Below, piece by piece: positions 1 to 5,852 of a stretch of DNA of 7,707 nt. The translations under genes were made by a program, and so were the position numbers. The notes beneath the pieces were generated by a model. It was not told where the DNA came from. It saw nothing but the letters and a program-made list of their open reading frames with translations, and made no database searches. How positions within the stretch are numbered: position 1 is the first letter of the stretch; each line of letters opens with the position of its first letter. The stretch covers positions 1 to 7,707 of the forward strand of contig NZ_CAUDZA010000044.1 of assembly GCF_958453765.1 (NCBI RefSeq), in the 5' to 3' direction. The stretch comes from Phascolarctobacterium_A succinatutens_B (GTDB taxonomy: Bacteria > Bacillota > Negativicutes > Acidaminococcales > Acidaminococcaceae).

Positions 1-12
1 TAAAAAATTGAT

Positions 13-19
13 AAAGGAG
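13..19 (+). promoter_or_regulatory. Ribosome binding site of the export-protein gene
   Basis: AAAGGAG lies 6 bases before the ATG at 26. It supports that ATG over the in-frame TTG at 8, which would place the Shine-Dalgarno inside the coding region and add six residues ahead of a good signal peptide. The ATG at 21 is out of frame and closes at once. Confidence 0.8.
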
Positions 20-25
20 TATGAA

Positions 26-682
26 ATGAAAAAGTCATTAGTAGTATTGGCATTGGCGCTGGCTTTAGGGACAGGCAGCGCTGCACAGGCGCAGGTGCAG
101 GATTATGTGATGTGCCCGGGCGATGTGCTGCAGGTTGTGGTATATGGTCATGAGGATTTGAGTACACTGGCGGGTAATACGCAGAATTCGCCGTATGTGG
201 TGCGCCCCGACGGCAAGGTGTCCTTCCCTCTGATTGGCGATGTGGATGTTACGGGCAAGACAGTGACGCAGTTCCGAGAGGAGCTGGTGAGCCGCTTCGG
301 TTATTACCTGGTGAAGCCGCAGATCAGTGTGAATGTGGTGAAGCTGGGTACTACGCGTGTGTATGTGCTGGGCGAGGTTAAGCGCCCAGGCCTGTTTGAG
401 CTGGAAAAGAGCCACCGCGTGCTGGATGCACTGGCTAAGGCGGAGGGCTTTACCGAAAAATCTGCCAAGAGGAATATCTTTTTGGTGCGTGCCGGTTCTA
501 CCGAGGTGCAGCAGCTGAACATCAACAATTATCTGAGAAAGGCTGACCAGAGCGCGAACCTGGAGCTGCATGAGGGCGACTGCCTGTATCTGACCAGCAA
601 CCATAAGGTTATCTTCAGCAAGGATATTATGCCGTTCCTGACCGGTGCATATTACATCAACGAAATTAAAAACGATGATTGA
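26..682 (+). CDS. Polysaccharide export protein, Wza-like (Poly_export + SLBB)
   Basis: Predicted 218-residue secreted protein that helps carry the finished polymer across the periplasm and outer membrane, like the periplasmic part of Wza. Residues 1-22 look like a signal peptide: KK near the start, a Leu/Ala-rich core, and AQA just before a likely signal-peptidase I cut. A Poly_export domain follows at about 25-105, with the PGD-L-V-V-YG motif near 31-41 and RPDGKVSFPLIG at 60-71. One SLBB-type domain follows at about 110-190, with GEVKRPG at 116-122 and EGD near 183-185. There is no lipobox cysteine; the first Cys (30) lies within the mature domain. E. coli Wza is much longer, with more SLBB repeats and a C-terminal helix forming the outer-membrane ring. 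Here the protein ends soon after PFLTGAYYI, so how it contacts the outer membrane is unclear. The stop nearly abuts the next gene, implying co-transcription. The family call is firm; the pore architecture is inference. Confidence 0.9.
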   Translation: MKKSLVVLALALALGTGSAAQAQVQDYVMCPGDVLQVVVYGHEDLSTLAGNTQNSPYVVRPDGKVSFPLIGDVDVTGKTVTQFREELVSRFGYYLVKPQISVNVVKLGTTRVYVLGEVKRPGLFELEKSHRVLDALAKAEGFTEKSAKRNIFLVRAGSTEVQQLNINNYLRKADQSANLELHEGDCLYLTSNHKVIFSKDIMPFLTGAYYINEIKNDD

Positions 683-686
683 GGAG
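682..686 (+). promoter_or_regulatory. Ribosome binding site setting a GTG start for the Wzz-like gene
   Basis: AGGAG begins on the last base of the preceding stop codon and lies 7 bases before the GTG at 694. This favours GTG 694 over the in-frame TTG at 679, which lies upstream of this site. The arrangement suggests translational coupling to the export-protein gene. Confidence 0.7.
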
Positions 687-693
687 AATAGAT

Positions 694-2181
694 GTGAGTA
701 AGGATTTACATAATGACGAAGAGATTACTATAGACCTGCTGGAAATAGCCAATATTTTGAAGCGCAATGCAGGCAATATCGCCCGCGTTACCGGTATTTT
801 TGTGGTGGCAGCAGGCGTGTACCTGGCTACGGCCACGCCGGTATACGAATCGCAGGCTTTGCTGCGTGTTAAGCAGCCTAAGGGCATTGGCACCAGCCTT
901 TTGGAATCCATGCCGATGGGCAATGCAATGGCCAATACCCAGCTGATGAACACCTATGCGGAGATTTTGAAGAGCCGCAGTGTTGTGGTGCCCGTAATCC
1001 AAAAGACGGAGCAGCCTAATAAGGAAGGCAAGTATCCTGCTTATGATGCTTATGTGAAGGGACGTATTACTACCGCGCCCTTTAAGGATACCGAAATCAT
1101 GCAGCTGACGGTGCGTGCAAATACGCCGGAAAAGGCCCAGGAGGCTAATAAGCTGATTGTAGACGGCCTTTTGAAGCGTTTGACGGACCTTTCGCGTGAC
1201 CAGCAGAAGGCTACCCGCGGCTTTTTGGAGGAGCGTGCTGTGGCTGCCAAAAATGAGCTGCAGACTGCGGAAGATAAGCTGACAGATTATAAGAAGAAAA
1301 ATAATATTATTGCTCCCGATGATGCTGTGAAGCTGGCGAGCGAAAAGATGAGCATGGTGGATAAGCTGAGCGCGGAAAACAAGGTGGCGTTGGCGACTGC
1401 CAATGCGCGCCTGGCAGCGGCTAACGGCCAGCTGCAGGGCGAGGCTGTTTCCATTGCGGATAACAAAACGATTCAATCCTATAATGCGAAGCTGGCGGAG
1501 CTGGAGGGCGAGCGCATCAGCTATATGGATAAATATACTGAAAACCACCCGAAGGTGCAGCAGGTGAACCAGGAGATTGCCGGCCTGAAGGCTAAGATTC
1601 AGAACGAGATTAACAAGGTTGCCGCTTTGCAGGCTCCCAGTGATAACCCGGTACACCAGCAGCTGCTGGCCAGCAAGTTCAGCAGCGAGGCTGAAGCAAG
1701 CGTGGCACAAAGCAACCTGGCCAAGCTGGCGCAGATTGATGGCGAAAACAAGAACGGCTTAAAGGAGCTTTCCGATAAGGAGCAGCAGTTTGTCGGCCTG
1801 CTGCGTGATGTGACGGTGGCTAACGAGATTTACGTTATGCTGGCCAAACGCCTGGAGGAGGCCAAGGTTGCGGAAGCAAGCGTTGCTACCGAGGTGCAGG
1901 TGGTGGACAGCGGCACGCTGCCGGAATCCCCTGTGAAGCCGCGTAAGGCGATGACACTGCTTTTGGCAGCACTGCTGGGCATTTTGGCAAGCAGTGGCTT
2001 TGTAGTGGTGCGCGAGCTGCTCAACAGAACAATCAAGACTGCCGATGATGTGGCACAATACCTGGATTTGCCGCTTTTGGGCAGTGTTCCTGATTTGGAG
2101 GATTTGCAGAAGAATATGCAGGAGAAGGATAAAAAACCTGGCCTGGCTGTGAGAATATGGAGGAAAATATGGAAGGCTTAA
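694..2181 (+). CDS. Wzz/CpsC-type polysaccharide co-polymerase (chain-length regulator)
   Basis: Predicted 495-residue inner-membrane protein that controls polymer chain length and links the polymerase to the export protein. The N-terminal cytoplasmic stretch (DLLEIANILKRN) and first membrane helix (about 30-48) match the Wzz domain, followed by the usual P-V-Y-E-S segment. The long periplasmic region is rich in Ala, Glu, Lys and Gln and strongly coiled-coil-like (about 165-300 and 330-400). It ends in a GNVR-type segment (NEIYVMLAKRLEEAKVAEA) and the proline-rich LPESPVKPRK that typically precedes the second helix (about 420-440). The cytoplasmic tail (about 441-495) contains RTIKTADDVAQYLDLPLLGSVP, typical of the part that meets a BY-kinase. 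No kinase domain is fused, and a separate kinase follows directly. The size matches the longer GumC/Wzc-type periplasmic domain rather than the short CpsC of monoderms. A GTG start is chosen from the Shine-Dalgarno. Confidence 0.92.
   Translation: MSKDLHNDEEITIDLLEIANILKRNAGNIARVTGIFVVAAGVYLATATPVYESQALLRVKQPKGIGTSLLESMPMGNAMANTQLMNTYAEILKSRSVVVPVIQKTEQPNKEGKYPAYDAYVKGRITTAPFKDTEIMQLTVRANTPEKAQEANKLIVDGLLKRLTDLSRDQQKATRGFLEERAVAAKNELQTAEDKLTDYKKKNNIIAPDDAVKLASEKMSMVDKLSAENKVALATANARLAAANGQLQGEAVSIADNKTIQSYNAKLAELEGERISYMDKYTENHPKVQQVNQEIAGLKAKIQNEINKVAALQAPSDNPVHQQLLASKFSSEAEASVAQSNLAKLAQIDGENKNGLKELSDKEQQFVGLLRDVTVANEIYVMLAKRLEEAKVAEASVATEVQVVDSGTLPESPVKPRKAMTLLLAALLGILASSGFVVVRELLNRTIKTADDVAQYLDLPLLGSVPDLEDLQKNMQEKDKKPGLAVRIWRKIWKA
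2159..2163 (+). promoter_or_regulatory. Ribosome binding site inside the Wzz gene, for the kinase
   Basis: GGAGG lies 5 bases before the ATG at 2169. It also overlaps the alternative ATG at 2157, which has no comparable site ahead of it. This favours 2169. The site lies within the last codons of the Wzz-like gene, so the kinase is probably translated by ribosomes arriving from that gene. Confidence 0.65.
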
Positions 2182-2861
2182 ACCTGATTGCACATAATGA
2201 TTTGAAGAACCCGGCGACGGAGGCATACCGTGTTATTCGCACCAGCATCCAGTTTGCGCAGGCCGGTAAGGAGCTGAAGACGCTGGCTGTTACCAGCTGC
2301 ATGCCTAACGAGGGCAAGAGCATGACTGCTGCCAATTTGGCGGTGGTGCTGACGCAGGCAGGCAAAAGTGTGCTGCTTTTGGATTGCGATATGCGTAACC
2401 CGACTGTGCACAAGAATTTTGGCCTTTCCAATAAGCTGGGGCTTTCCAGCTGCATCAGCATGGGTACACCGCTGAGCGCTGCAGCGCAGGCTACGAAGGT
2501 GGATAACCTGTATGCGGTGACAAGCGGCGTGATACCGCCGAACCCGAGCGAGCTGCTGGGCAGCGAGCGCATGCGGGAGCTGCTGCAGGAGGCCAGAGAG
2601 ATTTATGATTATGTGCTGATTGACCTGCCGCCGGTGCTGCCGGTTGCGGATGCACTGGTTTTGGGTGCTATGGTTGACGGCGTGGTGCTGGTTATCGACA
2701 GCGGCGAGGTGAAGGTTGACCTGGCGCGCGATGTGAAGAAGCAGCTGCAGCATGCCGGGGCGAATATCCTGGGCGTTGTGCTGAACAAGGTGCGCAGTGA
2801 GCACCATGGCTATGGTTATGGCTATTACTATTACTACGGAAGCAAGGAAGCGGAAAAGTAA
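2169..2861 (+). CDS. CpsD/CapB-family tyrosine-protein kinase (BY-kinase)
   Basis: Predicted 230-residue cytoplasmic autokinase that partners the Wzz-like protein and regulates polymerisation by cycles of tyrosine phosphorylation. Visible motifs: EX2RX2R at 18-24 (E18, R21, R24), used for ring assembly in CapB-type kinases; Walker A around 43-53 with PNEGKS and K50; Walker A' at 68-76 (VLLLDCDMR, D72 and D74); Walker B around 146-155 (YDYVLIDLPP, D152). The C-terminus carries seven tyrosines in nine residues (Y215, Y217, Y219-Y223), the expected autophosphorylation cluster. Length is normal for stand-alone CpsD proteins. Kinase and activator are separate proteins, as in Firmicutes, whereas proteobacterial Wzc fuses them. 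The gene overlaps the Wzz-like gene by 13 bases. A start at 2157 would add four residues but has a weaker ribosome site. No cognate phosphatase is in the window. Confidence 0.93.
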   Translation: MEGLNLIAHNDLKNPATEAYRVIRTSIQFAQAGKELKTLAVTSCMPNEGKSMTAANLAVVLTQAGKSVLLLDCDMRNPTVHKNFGLSNKLGLSSCISMGTPLSAAAQATKVDNLYAVTSGVIPPNPSELLGSERMRELLQEAREIYDYVLIDLPPVLPVADALVLGAMVDGVVLVIDSGEVKVDLARDVKKQLQHAGANILGVVLNKVRSEHHGYGYGYYYYYGSKEAEK

Positions 2862-2950
2862 TAGTGCTTTAGAGACAAAAACGGCATTAATGCGTAAGGA
2901 CGACGCAAGAGCATAGTTTTGGGGGTATATTATAAAGTGAGGGTGTGTTT
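2862..2950 (+). other. Spacer between kinase and phosphotransferase genes; weak signals only
   Basis: This roughly 90-base gap is the longest non-coding stretch in the window. It holds a 10-base perfect palindrome (GCATTAATGC, 2884-2893), a possible 5-bp hairpin (TGCGT 2891-2895 with ACGCA 2903-2907, 7-base loop), a run of five G (2921-2925) and an AT-rich TATATTATAAA (2926-2936) that could serve as a -10 element. I see no matching -35 box and no U-tract right after the hairpin, so neither a promoter nor a terminator is established. An internal promoter here would separate the assembly genes from the glycan genes, but that is only a possibility. Confidence 0.25.
2939..2943 (+). promoter_or_regulatory. 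Probable ribosome binding site of the phosphotransferase gene
   Basis: GAGGG is the only purine-rich Shine-Dalgarno-like stretch near the start. It lies 7 bases before the GTG at 2951 and 10 before the ATG at 2954. The in-frame GTG at 2945 is too close to it. It therefore narrows the start to 2951 or 2954 without deciding between them. Confidence 0.45.
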
Positions 2951-2953
2951 GTG

Positions 2954-4297
2954 ATGTTTGTTAAGGAATTGGAACTGCGGCTTATGAAGCTGCTGAATGC
3001 GTTTTTGATGACTATGCCTTTTGCTATAGCTTGGTTCGCTTATTATGCTGAGCGTATTGCAGAGCCGTTTTATAACATGGGCAACTGGTTGATAGTAGCT
3101 TTATTTTTTGCACTTTATGTTACTTTTGGCAGAGTGTATGGTGCCTTTTGGATTTCGCTGAACCGTATTTCTGAAAGCGTATATAGTCAGGCATTGGCTG
3201 CTTGCATGGCAAACGGTATTATGTATGTTGTTGTTTGTCTGTTGATGCGACGTTTGCCAGATATTTGGCCTTTTTTGGGAGTGTTTGCAGTACAGATAGT
3301 GATTTCAACTATTTGGAGTCTGTTGGCACATATTGTTTATTATATCCTGTTCCCTGCTACCAAGACGATTATTGTATATGATGAGCGCCAAGGAATGGAA
3401 AAGCTGATTCATGAATATGGCTTCGAAAAGAAGTTTACTGTTATCAAAACCTTGACTGTAGATAACTGCATTAATAACCTGGATTTGCTGAAAAATGCGC
3501 AGACTGTTTTTTTGAGTGGCGTGCATAGCCATGAACGTAATATTATTTTAAAATATTGTGTTGCCAATAATATTATGATGTACCTTATTCCGCGTATTGG
3601 CGATGTGCTGATGAGCGGTGCGCAGCAGATGCATATGTTCCATCTGCCGATGCTGCGCGTGGGCCGTTATAATCCGTCTCCGTGGCATACGATTGCGAAG
3701 CGTATCTTCGACGTGGTTTCTGCAGGTGCGTTGTTCCTGGTAATTTCGCCGCTGATGCTGATTACGGCCATAGCTATTAAAACAGATGGCGGCCCGGTGT
3801 TCTATAAGCAGCGCCGTTTGACGCAGGATGGCAAAGAGTTCGATGTGCTCAAGTTCCGTTCGATGCGCGTGGATGCAGAGAAGGACGGCGTGGCAAGGCT
3901 TTCGACCGGTGATAAGGACGACCGCATTACAAAGGTAGGTCATTTCATCCGTAAGGTACGTATTGACGAGCTGCCACAGCTTTTGAATATCATAGGCGGC
4001 AGCATGAGCGTTGTTGGCCCGCGTCCAGAGCGTCCGGAAATTGCCAGCCAATATGTGAAGGAGATGCCGGAGTTTTCCCTGCGCTTGCAGGCGAAGGCTG
4101 GTCTTACAGGCTATGCGCAGGTATATGGCAAGTACAACACTACTCCGTATGACAAGCTGCAAATGGATTTGCTGTATATTGCTCATCCCAGCTTTTGGGA
4201 GGATTTGCGCATAATTTTTGCAACGATAAAGATTTTGTTTGTACCGGAAAGCACGGAAGGTGTTGCTGAGGGACAGAAGACGGCGATGGGGAAGTAG
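2954..4297 (+). CDS. Polyprenyl-phosphate sugar-1-phosphate transferase (initiating enzyme)
   Basis: Predicted 447-residue membrane enzyme that moves a sugar-1-phosphate from a nucleotide sugar to undecaprenyl phosphate, the first step of repeat-unit assembly. Four N-terminal membrane helices (about 13-31, 43-62, 79-98, 104-132) precede a Rossmann-like soluble domain (about 135-235). The bacterial sugar transferase domain (PF02397 type) runs from about 249 to 435. It starts with KRIFDVV and a hydrophobic segment broken by S265-P266. Then come GGPVFYKQRR (279-288), KFRSMR (300-305), the active-site-type RIDELPQ (D338, E339), GSMSVVGPRPERPE and GLTGYAQV. This layout matches the five-helix WcaJ/WbaP-like family (exopolysaccharide polyprenyl glycosylphosphotransferase). 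Whether the sugar is glucose, galactose or another cannot be read here. Base composition changes sharply at about 3590, inside the gene. GTG 2951 or GTG 2945 are alternative starts. Confidence 0.92.
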   Translation: MFVKELELRLMKLLNAFLMTMPFAIAWFAYYAERIAEPFYNMGNWLIVALFFALYVTFGRVYGAFWISLNRISESVYSQALAACMANGIMYVVVCLLMRRLPDIWPFLGVFAVQIVISTIWSLLAHIVYYILFPATKTIIVYDERQGMEKLIHEYGFEKKFTVIKTLTVDNCINNLDLLKNAQTVFLSGVHSHERNIILKYCVANNIMMYLIPRIGDVLMSGAQQMHMFHLPMLRVGRYNPSPWHTIAKRIFDVVSAGALFLVISPLMLITAIAIKTDGGPVFYKQRRLTQDGKEFDVLKFRSMRVDAEKDGVARLSTGDKDDRITKVGHFIRKVRIDELPQLLNIIGGSMSVVGPRPERPEIASQYVKEMPEFSLRLQAKAGLTGYAQVYGKYNTTPYDKLQMDLLYIAHPSFWEDLRIIFATIKILFVPESTEGVAEGQKTAMGK

Positions 4298-4302
4298 GGG
4301 AT

Positions 4303-5382
4303 ATGACTAATATGAAAAATAAAATCTTGTTAGTTTCTTTCTCTGACAATGCGGATCATCAAGATACTCTGTTTGGCTTATATGAAGCTTTAGCAGACAA
4401 AGGTGAACAAGATGTTTATTTGTTAGCTATTAAAAATCCGAAGGTACCATTGCGTAAATCGAATCATACATGGTTAGTTGATTGTCCTGAAAGACCTGGA
4501 ATTACTAAGAAGACATTTAATATTTTTCTTTTAGGTTCTTTGATAAGGAAAATAAGAAAAGAGAAATTTGATGTTATATATTTTGAAAGCTTGCATGTGT
4601 GGAATTTGCCGATAATGATGTTTTCTGGTAGTGCTTGTACTTATCAGGTAATACATGAGGTTATTCCGCATGAAGGCGATAAGCAAGTAAAAATGGTCGA
4701 TTTGATGAATAAAGCTGTAGTAAAGCTATCTGATCATATTGTCTTGCGTAATAAAAAATATATTGATGACCTAATAAAACGCTATGGTATAGAAAAAGAC
4801 AGGGTACATTTCTTGGAACTTTGGAGAAGATTTCCTAAATTTACTGAACCTAGGTATACAAAGAGAGTGCTTTTTTTTGGTCGTATTAATCCATACAAGG
4901 GCGTAGATAATTTATTGGAAATTGCTAAATTATGTCCAGAGATTCATTTTGATGTTATAGGCAGAGTTGATCCACAAATGCGAAGTGTAGTTGATGAACT
5001 TAAAAAACTTCCAAACATTTTTTTGAATAATAATTATATTAGTGATGAAGAAATGAGAGAAGCATTTATCAACGCTGATTGGGTTATTCTTCCTTATAAT
5101 TCTGCTTCACAATCTGGAGTTATAATTGATGCCTATAAGTATAGTCGGCCAGTTATTGCATTTGATGTAGGTGCAATAAGTGAACAGGTTGAAGATGGAA
5201 TAAGTGGTTTTTTGATTGAAAATAAAAAAAATCAATTATTTGCAAAAAAAATTAAACATATTTCTGCTCTTAGTGCCAACATATTTAAAAAATACAGTAA
5301 AGATGCATATTCATTTGGACTAGTAAAATATGGAGTAGATTCAGCAGTTAACCGTTTTTTGGAGATGATAAAAGATGAATAG
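4303..5382 (+). CDS. GT4-like glycosyltransferase
   Basis: Predicted 359-residue cytoplasmic GT-B fold glycosyltransferase, likely adding a sugar to the lipid-linked unit. The N-terminal acceptor domain begins KNKILLVSFSDN and contains IHEVIPHEGD (117-126), where GT4 enzymes often carry a His-containing loop. The C-terminal donor domain has FFGRINPYKGVDNLL (191-205), the usual strand-loop with basic residues for donor phosphates, then HFDVIGRV. Next is an SASQSGVIIDAYKYSRPVIAF stretch (267-287) in place of the common E-x7-E motif, with D276 near the second acidic position. No membrane anchor is seen. Donor and linkage cannot be deduced. The gene is clearly AT-rich compared with upstream genes and starts only 5 bases after the phosphotransferase stop. 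The AGGGG near 4296-4300 is close to this ATG; the in-frame ATG at 4312 is an alternative. It contains a T8 run (4871-4878) and two A8 runs. Confidence 0.85.
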   Translation: MTNMKNKILLVSFSDNADHQDTLFGLYEALADKGEQDVYLLAIKNPKVPLRKSNHTWLVDCPERPGITKKTFNIFLLGSLIRKIRKEKFDVIYFESLHVWNLPIMMFSGSACTYQVIHEVIPHEGDKQVKMVDLMNKAVVKLSDHIVLRNKKYIDDLIKRYGIEKDRVHFLELWRRFPKFTEPRYTKRVLFFGRINPYKGVDNLLEIAKLCPEIHFDVIGRVDPQMRSVVDELKKLPNIFLNNNYISDEEMREAFINADWVILPYNSASQSGVIIDAYKYSRPVIAFDVGAISEQVEDGISGFLIENKKNQLFAKKIKHISALSANIFKKYSKDAYSFGLVKYGVDSAVNRFLEMIKDE

Positions 5383-5842
5383 ATTAAAACGTTATATTAC
5401 GTTACTAAGCATATTATGTGTTCCGGGGGGGGACAAACGTGCTAGATTTTTAAAAAAGATGGGTTATTTTAAGAATCAAGGCGTGCATTGTTCTTTTACT
5501 CCATTTAACTTTGGCACAGAACCACATTTAATTAGTTTTGGTAATAATGTGCGAGTTGCGACAGGTGTTACATTTGTAAATCATGATACAACATGTATGG
5601 TATTCAAGTATTTAGACAAACAACATATGTATAAAATTCGGCAAGGTGAAATAAATATAGGAAATAACGTATTTATAGGTGCAAATAGTACAATTTTATA
5701 TGATGTAAAAATTGGTAATAATGTAATTGTAGGTGCAGGAAGTCTTGTTAATAAAGATATACCAGATGGTGTAATTGTAGCAGGTGTACCATGCAAAATT
5801 ATAGGAAGTTTCGATGAATATATGAAAAGATTAAGAGATTAA
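5375..5842 (+). CDS. Hexapeptide-repeat O-acyltransferase (LbH fold), possibly phase-variable
   Basis: Predicted 155-residue acyltransferase, probably O-acetylating a sugar of the repeat unit from acetyl-CoA. After a short helical N-terminus come the family-typical PGGDKRARFLKK (17-28), LISFGNNVRVATGVTFVNHD with the likely catalytic H70, and hexapeptide repeats forming a left-handed beta-helix: INIGNNVFIGANSTIL, VKIGNNVIVGAGSLV and GVIVAGVPCKIIG. It most resembles WcaF/maltose-acetyltransferase-type enzymes from sugar clusters; other acyl groups are possible. GGAG at 5361-5364 lies 10 bases before the ATG, and the gene overlaps the preceding one by 8 bases, suggesting coupling. Oddly, codons 17-20 create an uninterrupted G8 tract. 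Of 16 Gly codons only these two are GGG, and of five Pro codons only this one is CCG. The frame is intact in this copy. A Met at residue 29 (5459) lacks a good ribosome site. Confidence 0.88.
   Translation: MNRLKRYITLLSILCVPGGDKRARFLKKMGYFKNQGVHCSFTPFNFGTEPHLISFGNNVRVATGVTFVNHDTTCMVFKYLDKQHMYKIRQGEINIGNNVFIGANSTILYDVKIGNNVIVGAGSLVNKDIPDGVIVAGVPCKIIGSFDEYMKRLRD
5425..5432 (+). repeat. Poly-G tract (G8) inside the acyltransferase gene
   Basis: This is the only run of six or more G in the window, and it sits in an AT-rich gene. It spans codons 17-20 of the acyltransferase (Pro-Gly-Gly-Asp). Reading by hand, nine G would give a 23-residue product ending at TAG, and seven G would give a 25-residue product ending at TAA. 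Eight G keeps the full frame. That is the layout of a slipped-strand on/off switch, although eight is at the short end for such tracts and variability is not shown. Confidence 0.6.
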
Positions 5843-5852
5843 GGAGAATATT

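Noticed and set aside
1..25. Promoter or end of an upstream gene at the left edge
   Set aside because: Only 25 bases precede the first start codon. They hold the ribosome site and AT-rich sequence, not enough to call a promoter or gene end.
706..1710. Long open frame on the minus strand opposite the Wzz-like gene
   Set aside because: It is an antisense shadow of a GC-rich, codon-biased gene. The translation is His/Leu/Gln-rich with no domain and no convincing ribosome site, while the plus strand is a clear Wzz-family protein.
2178..2807. Minus-strand open frame opposite the kinase gene
   Set aside because: The plus-strand kinase motifs (Walker A, A', B and Tyr tail) are unambiguous, and the antisense product looks like low-complexity His/Gln shadow sequence.
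2884..2893. Perfect 10-base palindrome GCATTAATGC as an operator
   Set aside because: About seven such palindromes are expected by chance in a window of this size, and no second copy or well-formed promoter accompanies it.
2890..2916. Eight-codon open frame in the kinase-phosphotransferase spacer (possible leader peptide)
   Set aside because: It has no Shine-Dalgarno site, no run of a regulatory amino acid and no terminator/antiterminator pair after it; the size is within chance.
2880..2925. GACGCAAGAG-like stretch resembling part of a c-di-GMP riboswitch core
   Set aside because: Only a few bases match. The other conserved arm and tetraloop receptor are absent, and the spacer is too short for the full fold.
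3548..4186. Minus-strand open frame opposite the phosphotransferase catalytic domain
   Set aside because: It is confined to the GC-rich half of the gene, is rich in His, Arg and Gln with no motif, and is explained by the codon bias of the real gene.
5224..5251. Two A8 runs near the end of the first glycosyltransferase gene
   Set aside because: They are expected in DNA this AT-rich, and slippage this late would change only the C-terminal part, so it is a poor switch.
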